The position numbers and the translations under genes were made by a program. Under the pieces are notes generated by a model. That model made no database searches, was not told the origin of the DNA, and worked only from the letters and a program-made list of their open reading frames with translations. 64,000 nucleotides of DNA from Rhizobacter sp. Root404 (GTDB taxonomy: Bacteria; Pseudomonadota; Gammaproteobacteria; Burkholderiales; Burkholderiaceae_C), in contig NZ_LMDS01000001.1 of assembly GCF_001425865.1 (NCBI RefSeq), positions 286,804 to 350,803 on the forward strand. Reading direction: 5' to 3'. Below are positions 26,735 to 36,076 of this stretch, one piece after another; the stretch's first letter is position 1, and each line of letters starts with the position of its first letter.

Positions 26735-27904
26735 CTCGATCAGGAACAGGACGAACACCGGGTACCCGAGAAGGCCGAACAGGTGGCCACGGCGAAACCC
26801 GGCATAGGCCCGCCCGATCAGGTAGCCGCCCAGCACGAAGTACACGATCGAGCCGAGATAGCCCCAGTCCAGCATGACGCGGAAGTAAGCGGTGGGGCTG
26901 TTGAATTCGGGCCGGGCGTAGATTTCCAGGAAGTCCTTGTACAGGCCTTGCGGTGAACCGAAGCTCGACTCGAGCAACCGGCCGAGCCCTGGCATGAGGT
27001 ACGCCCAATCCAGCGAGAACGCGCCGCTGTACAGCGGCCAGTCGGGAGTTTCGACCAGCATGCCGATGCCGTTGTTCACGGCGGTGGCGTAGTACGTGAT
27101 CAGACGCTCGAGCGTGAATGCCCAGACCGAGCTGTACTGCTTGCTGTAGAACTCCCACGAGCGGAGATACTCGGACGCCGTGAACACCAGGTACAGCAGG
27201 AACGGCGCGATCGCCGGGGCCGTCGCGGCCAGGCGCCACGACCGGGTGCTGGCGATCGGCAGGTAGGCCAAGCGCGCGACGGCGTAGCACACCAGCACCT
27301 CGATGACCGCGAGCCGCTCCGCCCACGCGAAGCCGCGGAAGACCGCCAGCAACACGATCAGCGCGAAGCCGAGGCGCTCGACCTTGTCGACCCGCTGCAT
27401 GCCGGCGCCGCACTTGATGCCGAAGGCAATGGCGTAGGCGACACCGAACTGGGTGAATGTCGTGACGCCGGGGACCGTGGACACCGAGTCGCGAATCTCC
27501 CGCCGCAGGCCGGTGGCCACCTCCCACAGCAGTTGGGGCTGTCCGAGCAGCGGGCCGAACCACAGCGCGTAGGCGCACAGGGTCGGCACCAGCAACAGCA
27601 TCATCGCCGTCTTCGAGATGCGCGGCGGGGTCAGCACCGGGCCCTCGCGACGCACCGACAGCGCCAATTGAACCCCGACCGCGATGGCCAGGATCAGGAC
27701 CAGGCCGAAGCCGTACAGCGGACCGGGCACGTAGACGTTCTGCACGACCCGGGCGAAGTCGTAGGTCATGATCGCGAGGTAGACGGGCGCGATGACGAGC
27801 AGCACGATGGCGCTCGGCTGGAGCCACCACAGGTCGGCCCCGCGCCGGATTGCCGCGCCGGACGGACCGGGACGCGCGATCGCAGGGGCGGCCGCGGCGC
27901 GCAT
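26612..27904 (-). CDS. Probable polysaccharide (O-antigen/EPS) polymerase, Wzy-like
   Basis: The 430-residue multi-spanning protein has about ten hydrophobic helices and a large central loop containing LERLITYYATAVNNGIGMLVETPDWPLYSG and FLEIYARPEFNSPTAYFRVMLDWGYLGS. The Pro-Glu-Phe-Asn-Ser followed by a helical segment is seen in oligosaccharide-repeat-unit polymerases. Sequence conservation in this class is poor, so the call rests on topology and on position directly after a flippase gene (starts and stops overlap by one base, TGATG). It is the last gene of the minus-strand operon. Confidence 0.75.
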   Translation of the reverse strand: MRAAAAPAIARPGPSGAAIRRGADLWWLQPSAIVLLVIAPVYLAIMTYDFARVVQNVYVPGPLYGFGLVLILAIAVGVQLALSVRREGPVLTPPRISKTAMMLLLVPTLCAYALWFGPLLGQPQLLWEVATGLRREIRDSVSTVPGVTTFTQFGVAYAIAFGIKCGAGMQRVDKVERLGFALIVLLAVFRGFAWAERLAVIEVLVCYAVARLAYLPIASTRSWRLAATAPAIAPFLLYLVFTASEYLRSWEFYSKQYSSVWAFTLERLITYYATAVNNGIGMLVETPDWPLYSGAFSLDWAYLMPGLGRLLESSFGSPQGLYKDFLEIYARPEFNSPTAYFRVMLDWGYLGSIVYFVLGGYLIGRAYAGFRRGHLFGLLGYPVFVLFLIESLRYSYFAESRVVPALGGLILVGLDMRESRRHHAFREAPT

Positions 27905-29193
27905 CACGGGGTGCTCGCGGCGTCGCGGCCGCCGTTGACGGACCGGGCGAGCGGCACCAGCAGGCCGAGCCATCCGGCCACCACGCCGCACGACATGCCG
28001 ATCGGCCCGACGAACGCCCCGAAGCGGGGGAAGCCGGCGAAGAACACGGCCACGGCGACGACGACCGCGATCAGCCACTTCGCGGCCAGCAGGCGCGGCA
28101 GGTCGAGACCGGTGATCAGCATGTCGATCGCCTGATCGGCGAACAGCAACGTCGCGAAGCCGGCGCCCGCCAGCAGGTACGGCGCGCTCCTGTCGAACCC
28201 GGCGCCATAGACGGCGCGCAACACGGTCGGGCCGAGCAGCCAGGCCCCCAGCAGGCCGACGAGACCGATGGCCGTCATCGCTGCCACGGCGGTGAGGAAT
28301 GCGTTCACGGCGGTGCGCTCGCGCATCTGCCGGTACAGGTAGGCCGTGCCGATCGAGGTGCCGACGAGGTAAGCGACCTGGGTCCAGACCTCCACCAACT
28401 GCATCGGCGCGGCATACAGGCCGAATTCGAGCGGCTCCATCCAGTTCGCGAGCACCAGCCGGTCCAGGCGCAGGAACAGCTGCGAGAGCCACAAGGCCGA
28501 CACGAACCGGATCCCGAAGCTGAAGTAGCGTGCCATCCGCGACCAGCGCACGAAGCGCGCGAAGCGCCGATTCGGGAACGCCTTGCGTGCCTGGTAGGCC
28601 TGCAACGATGCATTGACCGCGGACTCGAGCACCCACGCCCCCGCGATGGCCCAGACGGGGGCGCCGAGGTAGACGCAGACCACCACCGTGATCGCGCGCA
28701 GCACCAGGCCGCAGGAGCGGGCCACGACGGTCGGGCGGTTGTGGTTGCGGCTGAGCCAGTACGTGGCAATCACGTAGAAGGGCTCGATCAGCGGCACGGC
28801 CAGCAGCAGGATCATCGACACCTGCCGGCGTTGCGGATCGCCGACCATCGCCCCGCAGAACAGCATCATCGCCGCCATCGCGATCAGGCTGGCCAGGAAA
28901 CGCAGCGCGAAGATGTTGGCGATCGCGCCTGGAAAGGCCGCCTGCATGCGGCAAAACCGGGGCAGCAGCGCGACGCCGGCGCACACCAGGCTGAGGCCCA
29001 GACCCACCTGCAACAGCGCGGCGGCATAGGCGAAGTGGCCGGATCCGACGGGCCCCAGGTGGCGCGCGATCAGGCCCTGCACGCCCAGGCCGATCAGCAG
29101 CGCGAGCGCCTTGTCGCCGAGCAGCCAGGCCATGTTGCGCGCCGCGTCCCGGCGTCCGGAGTGGCGCGCCGTTGCGGAAGCCGAAAGCGTCAT
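27904..29193 (-). CDS. Wzx-type lipid-linked oligosaccharide flippase
   Basis: The 429-residue protein has 12-14 predicted helices and the MOP-superfamily start NMAWLLGDKALALLIGLGVQGLIARHLGPVGSGHFAYAAALLQV. It should flip undecaprenyl-linked repeat units across the inner membrane for polymerisation by the downstream Wzy-like protein. ATG overlaps the stop of the wzc-like gene (ATGA), and its own stop overlaps the polymerase start by one base. Substrate specificity cannot be read from sequence. Confidence 0.88.
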   Translation of the reverse strand: MTLSASATARHSGRRDAARNMAWLLGDKALALLIGLGVQGLIARHLGPVGSGHFAYAAALLQVGLGLSLVCAGVALLPRFCRMQAAFPGAIANIFALRFLASLIAMAAMMLFCGAMVGDPQRRQVSMILLLAVPLIEPFYVIATYWLSRNHNRPTVVARSCGLVLRAITVVVCVYLGAPVWAIAGAWVLESAVNASLQAYQARKAFPNRRFARFVRWSRMARYFSFGIRFVSALWLSQLFLRLDRLVLANWMEPLEFGLYAAPMQLVEVWTQVAYLVGTSIGTAYLYRQMRERTAVNAFLTAVAAMTAIGLVGLLGAWLLGPTVLRAVYGAGFDRSAPYLLAGAGFATLLFADQAIDMLITGLDLPRLLAAKWLIAVVVAVAVFFAGFPRFGAFVGPIGMSCGVVAGWLGLLVPLARSVNGGRDAASTP

Positions 29194-31358
29194 GTCAAGC
29201 GGGGCCCGTTCAGGCGATGGCGCTTGACCCCGTTGACCAGGATGCCCTCGAGCCGGATGCCCGCCTGCTCCAGCCGCCGCTGCGCCATCCGGGTCTCGCG
29301 CAGCAGGCTCTGTTCGGCGCGCACGACCAGCAGCACGACATCGGACAGGCGCCCGACCGACAGCGCGTCGCTCGACGGCAGCAGCGGTGCCGCGTTGATG
29401 ACGATGTCGTCGTAGCGCTCGCGCAGCGTCGCCAGCGTCTCTGCGAGCGCGGGGGACAGCAGGATGCCGCCGGGGTTGTTCGTCGGTGTTCCCTGCAGGA
29501 TCACATCCATCGGCAGCGCCGCATGCGGATGGATCACCCGGTCGAGCGAGCGCTGGCCCCCCAGCAGATCGGCCAGCCCCGCGGCATTCTGGTCCAGACC
29601 GACCAGGTCGTGGATGCCCGGGTTGCGCATGTCGCTGTCGATCAGCAGCACGCGCTTGCCGCCCTCGGCCATCAATGCCGCTAGGTTGGCGGCGATGAAG
29701 GCCTTGCCGGTGCCGGACGCGGGTGCGGTGATCGTCACGACCCGGCATTCGCTGCTGCGCGTTCGCAGCATGAGCGACAGGTGGACCGAGCGCAGGCCCT
29801 CGACGGCCGGGTCGTCGGGAGCGGCCCGCACCAGCAGGCGGTGGGTGCCGAGTTCCTCGAGCGCCTCGCCGTCCTTCACGCGGCTGCTCATCAGGCGAAG
29901 CTGCGCCTCGCTCTGCGCGATCACGCCGACGGTGGCCGGGCTCGTGAAGGTCTCGTACTCGTGCAGGTCGGACACGGTGGGCTGCAGCGAACGGACCGCG
30001 ACGACTGCCAGCAACGCGAGCAACAGGCCGACACCGACGCCGATCGACAGCACGGCGGCCGCGTGCGGACGCACCGGCTCGAACGGCTCGACCGCTGCGT
30101 CCAGTTGACGGACGCTGATGAAGCCGCTGGCGCCGTCGAGGCGGAGCTGCTGAACGTGCGTCAGCATCGCCAGGTAGAGCTGGGTGCTGATCTGCAGTTC
30201 GCGCTGCAGCGGCAGCAGTTCGCGCTGCTGCTCGGGGAACTGGCGCAGGTTGTCCTGCAGGCGATCGAGCGCCCGCTGCACCGTGGCCAATTGGGCCGTC
30301 ACCGCGGCCATCTCGGGGTGCTGCGGTGTCAGGGTCTGCGCCAGCTGCTGCTGCTTGATGCGCAGTTCCACGCTCTGGCGTTCCAGGTCGCCGCGCTGGC
30401 GCAGCGCGGATTCGGCCTCGGTGGCGAACGGCGTGGCCGAGCCGCGGCGCTGCTGGACGCGGAGGGCGTCCTCGGCGGCGCTGACGCGGCGCTTCAGCTT
30501 GGCCAGCTGAGTCTCGAGGAAGCCGAGCGCCTTCTCGCTGTCGCGACTGCGGCGGCCGACCGACTCCTCGAGGTAGCGGTTGACCAGGCCGTTGAGCACG
30601 GCGGCGGCACGCGCCGGATCGGTGTCTTCGTAGCTGAGCCGAACGACATTCGATTCGCGTGACGGCTCGAACATCTTCAGGCGCTCCAGCACCTCTTCAT
30701 ACGCCTTGAGCGGGTGATTGGCGCGCAGGCTGAACTGCGTGGCCGGTGCGTCCGATGGGCCGTCGATCCGCAGTTCGGCCGGCTGCCCGTCCAGCGCGAA
30801 GCGGCCGGCCTCGCCGACCCGTCCCGACCCTACCTTCAGGTCGGCGGCATCGAACAGCTCCCACCGTCCGGCATCGACCGTCAGCGAGAAGGCGATCCCG
30901 CGTTGCGAGTCCGGCACGTGAAAGGTGGTCGCGGTGAACCCGTGCCGGGTTCCGATCGGCAGGAAGCCGAAGCGCTTCGCGTTCGACAGTTGAATGTCGG
31001 CGCCGCTCGCGAGGATCACGGGCAGCAGCACCTCCCTGGACCGCAGCACTTCCATCTCGCCGCTGATGACCGGGGTCTGCATGGCGGGCGCGCCACGTTC
31101 GGCGTTGGCCAGGCTCGGAAGCAGCGGGCTGCGCAGCTGACCGCTGATCTCGATCACCGTATCGGCCCGGAAGACCGGCGCGGCGAGCACGAGGTAGAGA
31201 ACGGCCAGGGTCGGCACCGCCAGGAACACGCCGAGGGCGAGCCGGCCGTGCTGCAGCACCGCGTCGGCCGCGGCGCGCACGCCGAAGGCATCACCCGGCG
31301 GCGGGGCGGGCGGGAGGCGGTTGGCGGCTCGGCGTTCGATTGCGTAGGGGGCGCTCAT
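29190..31358 (-). CDS. Wzc-like polysaccharide co-polymerase with degenerate tyrosine-kinase domain
   Basis: The 722-residue protein has an N-terminal Wzz chain-length domain between two membrane segments (about 37-57 and 446-468), a long coiled-coil periplasmic part (RDSEKALGFLETQLAKLKRR and following), and a C-terminal P-loop ATPase domain. The kinase motifs differ from active BY-kinases. Walker A is APASGTGKA, with Ala where Ser/Thr normally follows Lys. Walker B is DIVINAAPLL, with Asn-Ala in place of Asp-Thr-Pro. The tail RHRLNGPRLT has no tyrosine cluster. Walker A' (VLLIDSDMRNP) is intact. It probably controls chain length but may not autophosphorylate. It is translationally coupled to wza and wzx. 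Confidence 0.88.
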   Translation of the reverse strand: MSAPYAIERRAANRLPPAPPPGDAFGVRAAADAVLQHGRLALGVFLAVPTLAVLYLVLAAPVFRADTVIEISGQLRSPLLPSLANAERGAPAMQTPVISGEMEVLRSREVLLPVILASGADIQLSNAKRFGFLPIGTRHGFTATTFHVPDSQRGIAFSLTVDAGRWELFDAADLKVGSGRVGEAGRFALDGQPAELRIDGPSDAPATQFSLRANHPLKAYEEVLERLKMFEPSRESNVVRLSYEDTDPARAAAVLNGLVNRYLEESVGRRSRDSEKALGFLETQLAKLKRRVSAAEDALRVQQRRGSATPFATEAESALRQRGDLERQSVELRIKQQQLAQTLTPQHPEMAAVTAQLATVQRALDRLQDNLRQFPEQQRELLPLQRELQISTQLYLAMLTHVQQLRLDGASGFISVRQLDAAVEPFEPVRPHAAAVLSIGVGVGLLLALLAVVAVRSLQPTVSDLHEYETFTSPATVGVIAQSEAQLRLMSSRVKDGEALEELGTHRLLVRAAPDDPAVEGLRSVHLSLMLRTRSSECRVVTITAPASGTGKAFIAANLAALMAEGGKRVLLIDSDMRNPGIHDLVGLDQNAAGLADLLGGQRSLDRVIHPHAALPMDVILQGTPTNNPGGILLSPALAETLATLRERYDDIVINAAPLLPSSDALSVGRLSDVVLLVVRAEQSLLRETRMAQRRLEQAGIRLEGILVNGVKRHRLNGPRLT

Positions 31359-32473
31359 CGGATGATCCGGTTGTCGGTCCAGGTGTCGCGCAGGAAGCTG
31401 GCGGACGGAAGGACGTTGTTGATCAGGCGGGACCAGCGCACCACCGGCGCCGTGTCCACGTACACCACGTCGCGGGCTTGCAGCACGAACTGGTCGGCCA
31501 GCAGCAGCGCGTCGGGCGCCGCGGCGTTCAGGTGATAGACGAACGGCTTCGGTTCGCTGCTCGCCCGGATCACGAAGACCTGGCCGGCGTTCGCGGACAG
31601 CGGGTTGACGCCGCCCGCGTCCGCCAGCGCATCGGCCAGCGTCATGTCGCCGCGCGGCATCGGCAGCGCCGACTGGCGCAGCACTTCACCGGTCACGAAG
31701 ACCCGCGCGAAGCGGCGCTCGGGAACGTTGACGATGTCGCCGTTCTGCAGCCGCAGGTTCGCGCGTCCGTCGCCGTTGTAGTAGAGCGCCTGCAGGTTCA
31801 CGCGCAGCGTGGCGGCGCCGCGCGTGATCGTCACCGCCGACAGATCGGCCTCCGCGGTGCTGCCCCCCGACCGTGCGATCACGTCGGCGAGATCGGGCGG
31901 CACGTCCGTCACCGGCACCGCGCCCGGCGTCCGGACCTCGCCGGACACGTACACGCGCTGGCCTCGGTACTGCAGCACCGAAACGTCGACCTGGGGCGCC
32001 TTGATGACGCGCGACAGCCCCTTGACGAGCAGGGCGCGGATGTCTTGCACGGTCAGGCCGGCGGCCTGGAACTTGCCGACATACGGGAAGAACATCGAAC
32101 CGTCCGAATTGACCACGCGGCCCGAGAGTTCGGTGGTCGTGTTCGCCGGATTGGTCAATTCGGGCTGGTTCCACACCGTGATGCGCACGACGTCCTGCGG
32201 GGCGACGAGATAGTCGTAGCGCGCCGTCGAAGACCTGAAGGCGGCCGGCAGCGCGGCGGCCTCGTCGGCCAGTCGGGTGCGGCGATCGCTCTGCAGTTGC
32301 CGCAGCGTCGGCGCGTCGATCGACTGGAGGTTCGCGCGCGCCTTCAGATCATCGGAGCCGGCATCGAGCGTCATGCCGGGCGCGTGGGCGCAGGCGGCCA
32401 GCGTCGCGGCGAGCAGATGAACGAACAGGAGCCTGAAATACGACATGTGGCGGGCTGGGGGCAGGGTGTGCAC
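31355..32473 (-). CDS. Wza-like outer-membrane polysaccharide export lipoprotein
   Basis: The 372-residue export channel protein has a lipoprotein signal ending LLAATLAAC (Cys at 28). The Poly_export (PES) domain follows, YDYLVAPQDVVRITVWNQPELTN to VVNSDGSMFFPYVGKFQAAGLTVQDIRALL, and then two SLBB domains (VYVSGEVRTPGAVPV; VFVTGEVLRQSALPM). The GTG at 32473 has AGAGGA before it; an ATG at 32446 would also give a good lipoprotein signal. It forms the outer-membrane exit for polymer made by the Wzy/Wzc-like pair and overlaps wzc by four bases. Confidence 0.93.
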   Translation of the reverse strand: MHTLPPARHMSYFRLLFVHLLAATLAACAHAPGMTLDAGSDDLKARANLQSIDAPTLRQLQSDRRTRLADEAAALPAAFRSSTARYDYLVAPQDVVRITVWNQPELTNPANTTTELSGRVVNSDGSMFFPYVGKFQAAGLTVQDIRALLVKGLSRVIKAPQVDVSVLQYRGQRVYVSGEVRTPGAVPVTDVPPDLADVIARSGGSTAEADLSAVTITRGAATLRVNLQALYYNGDGRANLRLQNGDIVNVPERRFARVFVTGEVLRQSALPMPRGDMTLADALADAGGVNPLSANAGQVFVIRASSEPKPFVYHLNAAAPDALLLADQFVLQARDVVYVDTAPVVRWSRLINNVLPSASFLRDTWTDNRIIR

Positions 32474-32493
32474 GGAGGGGTCCTCTCAATCAA

Positions 32494-33255
32494 TCACAAG
32501 GGGTCGCGGACGTGCCGCCGCGTGCCGGATATCAGCGTGTCCGACAGCGCCAGGCGGACGATCGCGGCCGCGACGGCCTGCGGGTCTGCCAGCTCGCCGC
32601 GTGCATGCCGCGCGGCGAAGTGCGCCGCGTCCGGAAAGGCGTGCGGTTCGGCGCCGCGCAAGGTCGCCTGCATCGCGGTGTCCATCGCACCGGGGTCGGC
32701 GTTCACGACGACGAAGGGCCACACGGCGTGCGCCTGGTCCGCCGCCAGGCAGCGCACGAAGTGCTCCATGCCGGCCTTGGCGGCGCTGTATAGCGCCACG
32801 CCGGCGCGGGCCGAAAGCGCGCTGCCGCTCGTCACGTTGACCAGCACCTTGCGCGCTGGCGAGGACGCGAGCATCTGCAGCGCCGTCGCGATCAGCGCGA
32901 CCGGCGACACCAGATTGACATGCAGGCTGCGCGCCAGCGCGTCGACACGGGACTGCTCGATCGGCCCCAGCGGTTCGATCGTGGCGGCGTTGCTGACGAA
33001 CACGAACTGCTCGAGTGCCGCGAGATCGAAGGGCGCGAGGCAGCGCGCCAGCGTGGCCGCGCTTGCGACCGGATCGCACAGGTCGATCGCGACGCCCTGC
33101 GCATGGTCGGCACGGCGTGCCAAACGCAGCACCGTGAAGCCGCCGTCGCACAGCTCGTCGCACAGCGCGCGGCCGAGGCCGCCGGCGCTGCCGGTGACCA
33201 GCGCGAGCTGCCGGACCGCAGCGGTCATGCCTGCCGTGGCGATGCGGGGTCCCAT
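32494..33255 (-). CDS. Short-chain dehydrogenase/reductase
   Basis: The 253-residue classical SDR has the cofactor loop ALVTGSAGGLGRALCDEL, a catalytic Ser in LVNVTSGSALSARAG, and YSAAK as the Tyr-Lys pair. SDRs of this size in polysaccharide clusters reduce keto-sugar or acyl intermediates; the substrate here is unknown. The start lies one base after the PIG-L stop, and the gene ends 20 bp before wza. An ATG at 33228 would remove nine residues and begin just before the Rossmann strand. Confidence 0.88.
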   Translation of the reverse strand: MGPRIATAGMTAAVRQLALVTGSAGGLGRALCDELCDGGFTVLRLARRADHAQGVAIDLCDPVASAATLARCLAPFDLAALEQFVFVSNAATIEPLGPIEQSRVDALARSLHVNLVSPVALIATALQMLASSPARKVLVNVTSGSALSARAGVALYSAAKAGMEHFVRCLAADQAHAVWPFVVVNADPGAMDTAMQATLRGAEPHAFPDAAHFAARHARGELADPQAVAAAIVRLALSDTLISGTRRHVRDPL

Positions 33256-33256
33256 G

Positions 33257-33907
33257 TCAGATCACGGCCTTGCGCAGGTGGAAGGCTTCCGCCATGCCGG
33301 CGGGCGCTCGGCATTCGAGGCCGCGCAGGGCCATCAGCCCGCGAAAGCTCGCGGGCCGAAACCAGTCCTTGCCACCTTGCGACGGGAAATGGCGCGCCAG
33401 GTGCCGCAGCTTGCGTTCGGCGACCGCGTCGGCCAGCGGCACGTAGAGGTTGGGTCGACCGAGGTCGCCTTCGTACTTGGCGATCTCGTATTCGAGGATC
33501 GTGTGGTTGCGCCAGGTCTGCCACGTCAGCTCGGCGACGCAGCGGTGATCCTGGTGCCGGTCTTCGAGGTGGTGGGTCAGGATCACGTCCGGTGAACAGC
33601 GGCGCGCCAGCGGGAACAGCAGATCCTTCGCGCCGTCGACCTGCTGGGGCAGGCGCGCGTCGGTGAAGCCACCCAGCACGACCTCGAGCGTGGCGCCGCG
33701 GCCGAGCAGCGCGCGCGCGCTGCGCCGCGCCTCGGTGGCCCGCACACCCTCGGCGCTGAACACGACCCAGGTGACGACCAGCGGGCACCGCTCGGCGGCC
33801 CAGCGCATCAGCGTGCCGGCACAGCCGATCTCGATGTCGTCGCTGTGCGCGCCGAGGCACAGCACATGCAGCGGTCGGCCGGTCGACCGGAAGTCGAAGG
33901 GCAGCAT
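33257..33907 (-). CDS. PIG-L family deacetylase
   Basis: The 216-residue zinc-dependent N-acetyl-sugar deacetylase has the metal loop LGAHSDDIEIGCAGTLMRW (the AHPDDE motif in the form AHSDDIE) and LTHHLEDRHQDHRCV further on. The ATG at 33907 matches the family start (MLPFDF...LHVLCLGAHSDD); an ATG at 33952 inside the upstream gene adds 15 unlikely residues. It probably deacetylates an amino sugar or nucleotide-linked sugar of the surface polymer. It begins 14 bp after the cytidylyltransferase. Confidence 0.9.
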   Translation of the reverse strand: MLPFDFRSTGRPLHVLCLGAHSDDIEIGCAGTLMRWAAERCPLVVTWVVFSAEGVRATEARRSARALLGRGATLEVVLGGFTDARLPQQVDGAKDLLFPLARRCSPDVILTHHLEDRHQDHRCVAELTWQTWRNHTILEYEIAKYEGDLGRPNLYVPLADAVAERKLRHLARHFPSQGGKDWFRPASFRGLMALRGLECRAPAGMAEAFHLRKAVI

Positions 33908-33921
33908 GGTCGTCGTCGCGC

Positions 33922-34698
33922 TCAACGCTTCTTCCAGACCATCCACGGACATTGCTCGCGCTCGTCCATGCTGTCGAAGGACATCTTGTCCTTGAACGTG
34001 TCCATGGCCTGCCAGAAGCCGCGGTGGCGGTACACGCCGAGCTGGCGGCGCTCGATCAGGCGCTGGAACGGCTGCTCGACCAGTTCGTCGCCATCGTGCA
34101 GCACGTCGAAGATCTCCTGCCGCAGGCAGAAGAAGCCGGCGTTGATCCAGAAGTCGCTGTCGGCGACGCGACCGAAGGACGTCACCAGGCCGTTGTCGTC
34201 GGCATGCACGCCGTGGAAGCTTTGCGGCGAGGCGACCGCCGCGAACGAGGCCACCACGCCGCGCGCGCGGAAGTCGGCGATGTGCCGATCGAGCGGCAGG
34301 TCGCTCAGGCCGTCGGCGTAGTTGGCGAGGAATTCCGGGTCGCCTTGCAGGTGCGGGCGGATCCGCTTCAAGCGCTCGCCGATGTTCGACTGCAGGCCGG
34401 TGTCGACGAAGGTGATGCGCCAGTCCTGGATGTCGGTGGTCAGGGCCTGCGCCGTCTTGCCGCCGCTGAGCACGAAGTCGTTCGACTGGCACTCGTCGTA
34501 GTTCAGGAAGTAGTCGCGGATGGCCTGGCCCTTGTAGCCCAGGGCCAGGATGAATTCGGTGTGCCCGTAGTGCGCGTAGTAGCGCATCAGGTGCCAGACG
34601 ATCGGCCGGGCGCCGACCTGGACCAGCGGCTTCGGGATCGCATCCGAATACTCGCGCAGGCGTGTGCCCTGGCCACCGCAGAAGAGGACGACTTTCAT
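33922..34698 (-). CDS. rfbF: Glucose-1-phosphate cytidylyltransferase
   Basis: The 258-residue nucleotidyltransferase makes CDP-glucose from CTP and glucose-1-phosphate. The N-terminal MKVVLFCGGQGTRLREYSDAIPKPLVQVGARPIVWHLMRYY is diagnostic of RfbF, and LALGYKGQAIRDYFLNYDECQSNDFVLSGG supports it. CDP-glucose is the entry point to CDP-linked 3,6-dideoxyhexoses, but no CDP-glucose 4,6-dehydratase (RfbG) is seen in the window. The ATG overlaps the stop of the DUF4910 gene (ATGA). Confidence 0.94.
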   Translation of the reverse strand: MKVVLFCGGQGTRLREYSDAIPKPLVQVGARPIVWHLMRYYAHYGHTEFILALGYKGQAIRDYFLNYDECQSNDFVLSGGKTAQALTTDIQDWRITFVDTGLQSNIGERLKRIRPHLQGDPEFLANYADGLSDLPLDRHIADFRARGVVASFAAVASPQSFHGVHADDNGLVTSFGRVADSDFWINAGFFCLRQEIFDVLHDGDELVEQPFQRLIERRQLGVYRHRGFWQAMDTFKDKMSFDSMDEREQCPWMVWKKR

Positions 34699-36076
34699 GG
34701 GGATGTTCCTGGATGGAGAGCGCCGGCGACGCTGTCCTCGAGCGGCGCCAGCAGACCGGCCGCCTGGAGGGCCTGCGCGCCGTGGATCAGCGCCGCGAGC
34801 GGCGAACCGGATTTGCGCGCGATCGAGACCAGGTCGTGGCGGCCATCCGACTGGTTCAACAGCCACAGCAGCGCGCGTTCGTGGTCGCTGGGACCGGTGC
34901 CGCCGACCGCGCCATAGAGGCCCGCTTGCCCAGGCGGGGCTCGCCCTTCGGAGACAGGTTCTGCCAGCGGCGGTTCGCGTCGATGACGGCGATCAGGTCG
35001 ATCAGGACGGCCAGCGCGCCTTCGATCGCCGCCGGCTTGATCAGCGTCATGTCGTCGGCGGACGAGTGGTACTCGTCGTAGCGGCCGTTCGGTGAGCGTG
35101 TGAGCCGCCCGACCGGCAGGTCGAATCCGGGTGAGCAGAACTGGCGCTCGTCGTAGCCGTACGGGTCGAAGTCGATCTGCCGCCCGCCGGCACCGGGCAC
35201 GAGCAGGTCGGCGGCGCGATCGATCAGCGCATCGCCGCGTCGGCTGCGCTTGTAGGTCAGCGCGCCGCTGTCGCCGAGCAGGCCGATCACGAGACCGCTG
35301 CGCAGGTGTGGCAGCAGCCCTTCGTTGCGCGCCAGCCAGGTGAGCGAGCCGATGGTGCCGGGCGCGAACACGAAGCGCCAGGTCAGCCGTGGCTGCTCGG
35401 CCCGCAGGGCGCGGGCCAGCGCGGCGGCGACCGCGATGCCGCTGAGGTTGTCGTTCGCCAACGAGGGATGGCAGACGTGCGTGTAGATCAGCGCTTCGTC
35501 GCTCATCTCCCCGGGGACCACGCACTCGCCGTAGCTCAGGTGGCCCGGCGCGCGGGTGCTGTCGATCATTACGTCGAACGGGCCATCGCCCAGGCGCTGC
35601 CGGTCGGCGTCGCGCAGGCAGAAGCCCCAGCTCTCGCGGTAATAGCTCGTGCGGTAGGGGATGCGGTCGGGATGCTCGGGCAGCGAGTGCAGGTGCGGCT
35701 CGAGCTCGGCGCGCGTCATGCGCGCGCGCACCGGCGTGGAGTAGCTGACGATGTGCAGCGTGTGCGCCTGGAAGTCGATCAGCCGGCGGCCGGCGGTGTC
35801 GGCGACGTAGGCGTCGACGACGTTCCATTCGGCCGGCACGTCCCAGTCGAACACCGGCGTACCGCTCGGCACTTCGCTTCGCTGCAGCGGTGCCCACGCG
35901 TTCACGAGGTCTAGCGTGCGCCGCACACCGTCGCCGGTGATGCTGCGGCACAGGGGGAACAGCTCGCGCATCAACGCGACGGCCTCGCGGGCGACGTCGG
36001 CCAGGGCGTCGGGGCGCCGCAGCGCGTCAAGCAACATGGCGATCTGCCCGTGCATGGGCTCCGAACAGGCCGACAT
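34695..36076 (-). pseudogene. DUF4910 aminopeptidase-like protein, frameshifted
   Basis: A DUF4910/M28-type zinc peptidase-like protein of about 460 residues is split by a one-base deletion. The first part has CHPSLANDNLSG and the other metal-site blocks, and runs to NLSPKGEPRLGKR. The intact reading then continues in the next frame with GLYGAVGGTGPSDHERALLWLLNQSDGRHDLVSIARKSG, the usual C-terminal winged-helix part. Restoring one G in the run at 34921-34923 (minus strand CGGG to CGGGG) repairs it. As written, translation would end after about 40 changed residues. The 1,382-bp length lacks one base of a codon multiple. The restored stop overlaps rfbF, showing the original extent. A sequencing error is possible. 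Confidence 0.85.
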
